From an uncultured Actinomycetospora sp. (lineage in GTDB: Bacteria; Actinomycetota; Actinomycetes; Mycobacteriales; Pseudonocardiaceae): a stretch of DNA of 13,013 bases. Shown one piece after another: positions 6,361 through 13,013 of the stretch. Position numbers and translations under genes: made by a program. The notes beneath the pieces are model-generated. The model saw only the letters and a program-made list of their open reading frames with translations, did not search any database and had not been told where the DNA came from. How positions within the stretch are numbered: the stretch's first letter is position 1; each line of letters starts with the position of its first letter. The stretch covers positions 1 through 13,013 of the forward strand of contig CADCTH010000283.1 of the NCBI GenBank assembly GCA_902805495.1, given 5' to 3'.

Positions 6361-8622
6361 ATGACGACGACGTCAGAGGGAGCGGGCGGCCTGGCCGCCC
6401 CGCCCGACCAGGAACTGCCCCCGGCGGTCGACGACGAGGTGCTCGAGGAGGAACGGCGGCGCTGGACACCCGCCCGGATCGCCGTCTGGGCCGCGATCGC
6501 GCTGCTCGGCGGCCTGGGCTGGGTGATGATCGCGCTGATCCGGGGCGAGACGGTCAACGCGATCTGGTTCGTCTTCGCCGCGGTCGCCACGTACCTCATC
6601 GCGTACCGCTTCTACTCCACCTACATCGAGCGCAAGCTGCTGCGCCCCGACGACCGGCGTGCCACCCCGGCCGAGCACTCCGAGAACGGCCAGGACTACC
6701 TGCCGACCGACCGCCGGGTGCTCTACGGGCACCACTTCGCGGCCATCGCGGGTGCCGGTCCCCTGGTCGGTCCGGTGCTCGCTGCCCAGATGGGCTACCT
6801 GCCGGGCACCCTCTGGATCATCGTCGGCGTCGTGCTCGCCGGGGCGGTCCAGGACTACCTGGTGCTGTTCTTCTCGATGCGCCGCGGTGGGCGCTCCCTC
6901 GGGCAGATGGCGCGCGACGAGCTCGGGGTGATCGGCGGCGCCGCCGCGGTGATCGCGACCCTCGCGATCATGATCATCCTGATCGCGGTCCTCGCCCTGG
7001 TCGTCGTCCAGGCCCTGGGCGAGAGCCCCTGGGGCGTGTTCTCGGTGGCCATGACCATCCCGATCGCCCTGTTCATGGGCTTCTACCTGCGCTACCTGCG
7101 GCCGGGGAAGGTCGGCGAGGTCTCGGTCATCGGGGTGGGCCTGCTGCTGCTCGCGATCGTCGCCGGGGGCTGGATCTCCGAGAGCGGCCTGGCCGAGACG
7201 TTCACCCTGAGCCGCGTGACCCTCGCCTGGGCCGTCGTGATCTACGGCGTGATCGCCGCGGTGCTGCCGGTGTGGATGCTGCTGGCGCCGCGGGACTACC
7301 TCTCGACGTTCATGAAGATCGGCACGATCGTGCTGCTGGCGGTCGCGGTCGTCGTCGTGCGGCCGGACGTCGCCGTCCCGGCGTTCAGCGAGTTCGCCGG
7401 CCGCTCGGACGGCCCGGTGGTGCCCGGACCGCTGTTCCCCTTCCTGTTCGTGACGATCGCCTGCGGCGCGCTGTCCGGCTTCCACGCCCTCATCTCGTCG
7501 GGCACGACGCCGAAGCTGATCGAGAAGGAGCGCCAGACGCGCTTCATCGGCTACGGCGGCATGCTCATGGAGTCGTTCGTCGCGATCATGGCCCTCGTCG
7601 CGGCCATCTCCATCGACCGCGGCATCTACTTCGCGATGAACGCCCCCACGGCCCTGACCGGCGGCACGGTCGAGACCGCGGCGATCTGGGTCAACTCGCT
7701 CGGGCTGGCGGGCGTCGACATCGCGCCCGACCAGCTGGCCGGGACCGCCGCGATGGTCGGCGAGCAGAGCATCATCTCGCGGACCGGAGGTGCGCCGACG
7801 CTGGCGCTGGGCCTGTCCCAGATCCTGTCGCAGTTCCTCGGCGGCGCTGCGCTCGCGAGCTTCTGGTACCACTTCGCGATCATGTTCGAGGCGCTGTTCA
7901 TCCTCACCGCCGTCGACGCCGGCACCCGCGTGGGGCGCTTCATGCTGCAGGACGCGGTGGGCACCTTCGTCCCGCGCTTCCGTGACACCTCCTGGCGCAC
8001 GGGGGCGTGGATCGGGACGGTCGTCATGGTCGGTGGCTGGGGCGGCATCCTGATCATGGGCGTGACGGATCCGCTGGGCGGGATCAACCAGCTCTTCCCG
8101 CTGTTCGGGATCGCCAACCAGCTGCTCGCGGCCATCGCGCTCGCCGTGTGTCTCGCGATCATCGCGCGCCGCGGCACGGTGCAGTACCTGTGGATCGTGC
8201 TGGTGCCCCTGGTCGCCGTCGCGGTGATCACGGTGACCGCGTCGCTCTACAAGATCTTCTCGCCGGTGCCCGGCGTCGGGTATTGGGCCCAGCACTTCGC
8301 CTACCGGGACGCGATCGCCGCGGGCCGCACCAGCATGGGCGCCGCGCGCAACCCCGCCCAGATGGAGGCGGTCGTGCGCAACACGTTCATCCAGGGCAGC
8401 CTGTCGATCATCTTCCTGGTGCTGACCCTCGTCGTGCTCACGGCCGCGACCATCGCCGCCGTGCGCTCGGTCCGGTCGGGTGGGTCCCCCGGCAAGGAGG
8501 ACGAGCCGATCCCGTCGAGGCGCTACGCACCGTCGGGCCTGATCGCCACCCCGTCGGAGAAGGAGCTCGAGAAGCGGTGGCTGGCGTCGGCCGGAGCCCC
8601 CACCCGCGGAGGAGGACACTGA
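6361..8622 (+). CDS. cstA: Carbon starvation protein A (pyruvate/peptide transporter family)
   Basis: This 753-residue integral membrane protein of the CstA/BtsT family is known in enterobacteria as a carbon-starvation-induced peptide and pyruvate transporter. A hydrophilic acidic N-terminus (about 1-36, with DDEVLEEERRR) precedes many hydrophobic helices that run to about residue 700. Family hallmarks include YGHHFAAIAGAGPLVGPVLA (122-141), AAQMGYLPGTLWI (141-153), GAVQDYLVLF (161-170) and a later CGALSGFHALISSGTTPK segment. The C-terminal 50 or so residues are polar and cytoplasmic. The length is a little above the E. coli protein (701), mostly from the polar ends. The ATG at 6361 follows GGAGG by 5 bases. 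The stop overlaps the start of the small partner gene (TGATG). The physiological substrate in this organism, pyruvate or peptides, cannot be told from sequence. Confidence 0.96.
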   Translation: MTTTSEGAGGLAAPPDQELPPAVDDEVLEEERRRWTPARIAVWAAIALLGGLGWVMIALIRGETVNAIWFVFAAVATYLIAYRFYSTYIERKLLRPDDRRATPAEHSENGQDYLPTDRRVLYGHHFAAIAGAGPLVGPVLAAQMGYLPGTLWIIVGVVLAGAVQDYLVLFFSMRRGGRSLGQMARDELGVIGGAAAVIATLAIMIILIAVLALVVVQALGESPWGVFSVAMTIPIALFMGFYLRYLRPGKVGEVSVIGVGLLLLAIVAGGWISESGLAETFTLSRVTLAWAVVIYGVIAAVLPVWMLLAPRDYLSTFMKIGTIVLLAVAVVVVRPDVAVPAFSEFAGRSDGPVVPGPLFPFLFVTIACGALSGFHALISSGTTPKLIEKERQTRFIGYGGMLMESFVAIMALVAAISIDRGIYFAMNAPTALTGGTVETAAIWVNSLGLAGVDIAPDQLAGTAAMVGEQSIISRTGGAPTLALGLSQILSQFLGGAALASFWYHFAIMFEALFILTAVDAGTRVGRFMLQDAVGTFVPRFRDTSWRTGAWIGTVVMVGGWGGILIMGVTDPLGGINQLFPLFGIANQLLAAIALAVCLAIIARRGTVQYLWIVLVPLVAVAVITVTASLYKIFSPVPGVGYWAQHFAYRDAIAAGRTSMGAARNPAQMEAVVRNTFIQGSLSIIFLVLTLVVLTAATIAAVRSVRSGGSPGKEDEPIPSRRYAPSGLIATPSEKELEKRWLASAGAPTRGGGH

Positions 8623-8816
8623 TGGTCGCGGTGCTCGGTGACGGGTGGCGGGCCGTGCGCTGGTGGTTCCGCGGGGTGCTCGGGGCCGACGCCTACGAGC
8701 AGTACCTCGCCCGCCACGCCCGCACCGGCCACGACCACCCGCCGATGGACGAGCGCGCGTTCTGGCGCGCGCGCTCGGATCACCAGGACCGCCACCCGGA
8801 GGGCCGCTGCTGCTGA
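8622..8816 (+). CDS. YbdD/YjiX-family small protein, CstA partner
   Basis: This 64-residue protein starts at ATG 8622, whose A is the last base of the cstA stop (TGATG), with GGAGG 6 bases upstream, so it is surely translated with cstA. The sequence has the pattern of the YbdD/YjiX family (DUF466): an aromatic and basic N-terminal segment (WRAVRWWFRGVLGADAYEQY), a histidine-rich middle (RHARTGHDHPPMDERAFWRAR) and a C-terminus ending in Cys-Cys. In enterobacteria such genes follow cstA (ybdD) and btsT (yjiX), and family work links them to function of the transporter. No membrane segment is clear, so it probably acts at the cytoplasmic face of CstA. The terminal CC pair is seen directly; its meaning is not known. 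Confidence 0.93.
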   Translation: MVAVLGDGWRAVRWWFRGVLGADAYEQYLARHARTGHDHPPMDERAFWRARSDHQDRHPEGRCC

Positions 8817-8836
8817 CGGCTCACCGGGCTCGCCCC

Positions 8837-8893
8837 GAACGACGAACGGCGCTCCCGCTGCACCGGATGAGCGAGAGCGCCGTTCGTTCGTTC
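8837..8893. terminator. Strong hairpin between convergent ybdD-like gene and pckG
   Basis: GAACGACGAACGGCGCTC (8837-8854) pairs with GAGCGCCGTTCGTTCGTTC (8875-8893) across a 20-base loop. This gives a stem of about 18 bp, perfect for the inner 12 bp, with one bulged base outside. It fills the 89-base gap between two converging stop codons (8816 and 8906), the classic place for a bidirectional terminator. No T-run follows on either strand, as is common in high-GC actinobacteria. Confidence 0.75.
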
Positions 8894-8905
8894 CGGGGGC
8901 GCCCG

Positions 8906-10747
<1,842 letters not shown>

Positions 10748-10953
10748 GCGTCTCCTCGCTCGGTCGCTCGCTCACTCGGCCGGTGCCGCGACCGCGAAGC
10801 GGCCCCGGTCGCCTCGGGGACGGACGGTCCGCGCAGGCACGGCGACGTGTCGCGGACTCGTCCGTCGGAGGTGTTCGACGTTAACGAGACTTGCTGCGCA
10901 GGGAACCGCCGTTGGTTGTCGGGGGACTCACTTCCACGATCAAGCTGAACGAT
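10748..10953 (-). promoter_or_regulatory. pckG upstream region
   Basis: This 206-base gap lies between the sirtuin stop and the pckG start and should hold the pckG promoter. TAACGT (10883-10878 on this strand) fits a TAnnnT -10, inside the palindrome CGTTAACG (10879-10886), but no good -35 lies 16-19 bases upstream. A second small palindrome, CTGCGCAG, is at 10894-10901. The 25 bases nearest pckG are degenerate GAGC/GACC tetramer repeats that merge into the GAGGAG ribosome site. Two GC-rich potential hairpins lie between about 10785 and 10830. No known operator was recognised. Confidence 0.35.
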
Positions 10954-11838
10954 TCAGGCGCGATCGGGCAGGCCGAGGGTGTGCAGCACGGCGGGCAGGA
11001 CCTCGCCGAGCCGGCCCGTCAGCCGGACCTCCGCCGCGGCGTCCGCACGGCTCGGACCTGCTGTGACGATCGCGACCGGCAGCCCGCGGCGGGTCGCGGC
11101 GTGGACGAACCGCAGCCCCGACATCACCGTCAGCGACGAGCCGAGGACCACCAGGGACCGCGCCCCGTCGACGAGCGAGAAACAGTGGTCGACGCGCGGG
11201 CGGGGCACCGCCTCGCCGAAGAAGACGACGTCGGGCTTGAGCGGGCCGGCGTCGCAGGCCGGGCAGTCCGCCATGGCGAAGCGGTCGAGCTCGGCCTCGG
11301 CGAGCTCGGCGTCCCCGTCGGGGTTGATCGCCGCGGCGCGGGCGCCGGCGCGCGGGTCGGGCGCGGTGAGGCGGTGCTGGATGCCGGCGCGCCCGTGGAC
11401 CTCGCGGCAGCCCAGGCACACGACGCGGTCCAGGGCCCCGTGCAGCTCGACGACGTCACGCGCGCCGGCGGCCTGGTGCAGCCCGTCGACGTTCTGGGTG
11501 ATGACGCCGTGCAGCAGGCCCGCGCGCTGCAGGGACGCGACGGCCCGGTGCGCGTCGTTCGGCCGGGCGCCGGCGATCTGCGGCCAGCCGACGTGGCTGC
11601 GGGCCCAGTAGCGGTGGCGGGCGACGGGGTCGCCGACGAACGCCTCCCAGGTCATCGGGGCGTGGCGGCGGGCGGCGCTCGAGGGGCCGCGGTAGTCGGG
11701 GATGCCCGAGTCGGTGGACATGCCGGCGCCCGTGAGCACCAGCGCCCCGCCCTCACCGAGCAGCGTCGCGAGCGCGGCGACGTCCCCGCGCACCGGGACC
11801 TCGGCCTCCCACGCCTCCTGCGGCGCGGTGTAGCGCAT
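10954..11838 (-). CDS. NAD-dependent protein deacylase, sirtuin (class II, SIRT4-like)
   Basis: This 294-residue Sir2-family enzyme uses NAD+ to remove acyl groups from lysines, releasing nicotinamide and O-acyl-ADP-ribose. From ATG 11838 the motifs are GAGMSTDSGIPDYRG (37-51), TQNVDGLH (114-121), the catalytic His133 in ELHG, zinc cysteines 141/144 and 192/195, PDVVFFGEAVP (202-212) and GSSL (233-236). The segments RYWARSHVGWPQ, INPDGDAEL and LKPDVVFFGE resemble human SIRT4 and class II bacterial sirtuins more than the short CobB type; deacetylase, lipoamidase or ADP-ribosyltransferase activity is possible. The start is uncertain: GTG 11841 or GTG 11853 are alternatives, since GGAGG at 11859-11855 lies 13-16 bases from the downstream candidates and only 1 from GTG 11853. 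The frame continues upstream through a palindromic repeat and is not protein-like there. The gene follows the TldD/PmbA-family gene. Confidence 0.93.
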   Translation of the reverse strand: MRYTAPQEAWEAEVPVRGDVAALATLLGEGGALVLTGAGMSTDSGIPDYRGPSSAARRHAPMTWEAFVGDPVARHRYWARSHVGWPQIAGARPNDAHRAVASLQRAGLLHGVITQNVDGLHQAAGARDVVELHGALDRVVCLGCREVHGRAGIQHRLTAPDPRAGARAAAINPDGDAELAEAELDRFAMADCPACDAGPLKPDVVFFGEAVPRPRVDHCFSLVDGARSLVVLGSSLTVMSGLRFVHAATRRGLPVAIVTAGPSRADAAAEVRLTGRLGEVLPAVLHTLGLPDRA

Positions 11839-11861
11839 CACCGATCGGACCACGCCTCCAG

Positions 11862-11938
11862 TGTGCGCCTCCGGCGCAGGTGAGCACTTTCTGGTGCCGG
11901 AGCACCGAGAAGTGCTCACGTGCGCGGAGCGCACCTCA
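11862..11938 (-). repeat. Palindromic junction element, copy 2
   Basis: The second copy has the arms GCAGGTGAGCACTTT (11878-11892) and GAAGTGCTCACGTGC (11909-11923), 15 bp with one mismatch and one G-T pair, around an inner GGTGC/GCACC stem. Outer arms built on GTGCGC and GCGCAC extend the palindrome on both sides. The right part on the plus strand, from AGCACCGAGAAGTGCTCACG through the following GCAC, matches copy 1 except for one or two bases. On the minus strand the element opens with the TGA stop of the TldD/PmbA gene (11938-11936) and closes with GGAGG (11872-11868) ahead of the sirtuin gene, the same arrangement as copy 1. The left arm is more diverged than the right. Confidence 0.85.
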
Positions 11939-13013
11939 ACGGCCGGGGGACACCGAGGTCATGTGGAAGTCGGGGACGCGCAGCGGGGGCATGGCGGCGC
12001 GGGTGAACCAGTCCTTCCACTCGCGCGGCAGCGTGCGCTCGGTGGCGCCGGCCTCGGTGGCGCGGCGCAGGAGGTCGAGCGGCGACTCGTTGAAGCGGAA
12101 GTTGTTGACCTCGCCGACGATCTCGCCGCCCTCGACGAGGTACACCCCGTCGCGGGTCAGGCCCGTGAGCAGCAGCGTCGTCGGGTCGACCTCGCGGATG
12201 TACCAGAGGCAGGTCAGCAGCAGGCCGCGGCCGCCGGTGGACGCCACCATCTCCTCGATCGTCGCGTCCTCGCCGCCGGTGAGCACGAGGTTGTCGGTAG
12301 GTGCGGCGAAGGGCGCCCCGTACTCCGTGGCCGCCGCCCGGGGATAGGCCAGCGTCGCGACCGTGCCGTCGCGCACCCACTCCACGCGGCCCGTGGTGGC
12401 GCCGTTGTCGAACACCGAGACCTCGTCGCCGGAGTACGTCGTCGCGAGCACCGGGGTGTAGGCGAGGTCGGGGAAGCCGGGCGCGGCGGGGTCGCCGGCG
12501 AGGGTCAGCGGCAGCGCGCCGAGCCGCTCGCCGACCCGGGTGCCGCCGGCGCGGGAGAACGCCGACCGGCCTTCCTGCGCGGGGCGTCCGCCCATCGACC
12601 ATGCGAGGTAGATCATCAGGTCCGACACCGCCGACGGCGGCAGCAGCGTCTCGTAGCGCCCGGCCGGCAGGTCGAGGCGCCGCCGGCCCCACGGCAGCCG
12701 GTCGCGCAGCCGCGAGACCAGGGCGGTGACGTCGACGGTGCGCAGGTCGGTGGCGCCCTCGCCCGCCCACACCGAGGTGCCCGTGACCGGGTCCTTGAGG
12801 TTGAGCTCCACCGACCCCGCCGGCTCCACCCAGCGGTGCCGCACGCCGGCCGAGGTGCCGAGCCAGGACGTGGTGACGCGGTGCTCGCCGAAGCCGTACG
12901 ACGCCTCGTCGGGTCGGAACGACGCGCCGAGCTCCTCGGCGAGGCGCCCGAACGCGGCCATCGAGGTCTCGCCGGCGCCCTCGCCCCACGCGGGGTCGTC
13001 ACCGCCCTCGGGC
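11936..13013 (-). CDS. TldD/PmbA-family protein, PmbA (TldE)-like, 5' end missing
   Basis: The frame is open from the right edge to TGA at 11936, giving 358 visible residues; full members are about 440-480 residues, so roughly the first quarter lies outside. Conserved family stretches include GRYETLLPPSAVSDLMIYLAW, RPAQEGRSAFSR, LAYTPVLATTYSGDEVSVFDNG and a C-terminal TCLWYIREVDPTTLLLTGLTRDGVYLVEGGEIVGEVNNFRFNES block, quoted in parts, typical of the TldD/TldE peptidase domain. TldD and TldE form a heteromeric protease that processes peptides. The metal-binding HExxxH of TldD, which would fall in this part, is absent, so this is the non-catalytic TldE/PmbA partner type. A tldD gene is then expected just beyond the right edge. 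The ATG at 12961 is an internal methionine, not the start. The stop codon lies within the palindromic element. Confidence 0.88.
   Translation of the reverse strand, partial: PEGGDDPAWGEGAGETSMAAFGRLAEELGASFRPDEASYGFGEHRVTTSWLGTSAGVRHRWVEPAGSVELNLKDPVTGTSVWAGEGATDLRTVDVTALVSRLRDRLPWGRRRLDLPAGRYETLLPPSAVSDLMIYLAWSMGGRPAQEGRSAFSRAGGTRVGERLGALPLTLAGDPAAPGFPDLAYTPVLATTYSGDEVSVFDNGATTGRVEWVRDGTVATLAYPRAAATEYGAPFAAPTDNLVLTGGEDATIEEMVASTGGRGLLLTCLWYIREVDPTTLLLTGLTRDGVYLVEGGEIVGEVNNFRFNESPLDLLRRATEAGATERTLPREWKDWFTRAAMPPLRVPDFHMTSVSPGR

Noticed and set aside
4977..7985. A 1002-codon open frame on the plus strand across the phosphodiesterase and cstA genes
   Set aside because: The translation is Arg/Gly/Ala-rich low-complexity sequence typical of off-frame reading in high-GC DNA. 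It conflicts with two genes that have clear family motifs.
6373..8619. A 748-codon open frame antisense to cstA
   Set aside because: It is rich in Arg, His, Asp and Gly with no domain pattern. It mirrors the cstA codons and arises because stop codons are rare in high-GC sequence.
10752..10777. GAGC/GACC tetramer run ahead of pckG as a phase-variation repeat
   Set aside because: The units are degenerate and the run merges into a normal GAGGAG ribosome site; too imperfect for slippage.
10876..10890. TCGACGTTAACGA as a LexA or similar operator
   Set aside because: Only the 8-base core is palindromic, it does not match the GAAC-N4-GTTC type, and the gene downstream is not a DNA-damage gene.

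Overview
The window is very GC-rich (third codon positions are almost always G or C). It uses GTG as well as ATG starts, with GGAGG-type ribosome sites. Gene content and protein style point to a high-GC actinobacterium, plausibly Pseudonocardiaceae; that assignment is inference, because no rRNA or other marker gene is present. No tRNA, rRNA, CRISPR array, insertion sequence or phage gene was seen. Coding density is high and no gap between genes exceeds about 250 bases.

Layout from left to right. (1) Bases 2-217, minus strand: N-terminal end of a molybdopterin oxidoreductase of the assimilatory nitrate reductase type, cut by the window edge. (2) 263-1318, minus: a luciferase-like flavin monooxygenase. 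(3) A 242-base divergent intergenic region with two adjacent inverted repeats, then pntA and pntB (1561-4529, plus), a two-gene proton-translocating transhydrogenase operon with a 4-base overlap. (4) 4516-4971, minus: a small ankyrin-repeat protein, tail-to-tail with pntB. (5) 5046-6218, minus: an alkaline-phosphatase-superfamily phosphodiesterase (NPP type). (6) 6361-8816, plus: carbon starvation transporter cstA and its small YbdD/YjiX-type partner, translationally coupled. (7) 8906-10747, minus: GTP-dependent PEP carboxykinase, convergent with the cstA pair across a strong hairpin. (8) 10954-11838, minus: a SIRT4-like (class II) sirtuin. (9) 11936 to the right edge, minus: a TldD/PmbA-family protein, 5' end missing.

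Most of the genes are metabolic housekeeping. The transhydrogenase supplies NADPH, CstA/YbdD is linked to nutrient scavenging or pyruvate uptake under carbon limitation, and PEP carboxykinase is the gateway to gluconeogenesis. The sirtuin is NAD-dependent. A carbon-limitation and redox theme is a reasonable reading but not proven by the sequence.

The most distinctive structure is non-coding. A palindromic element of about 75 bases occurs twice, 6.9 kb apart, at 4975-5048 and 11862-11938. Both copies have the same orientation and both sit at head-to-tail gene junctions on the minus strand. In each, one edge provides the TGA stop codon of the upstream gene and the other edge carries a GGAGG motif ahead of the downstream gene. 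I found no clearly new multi-gene system.
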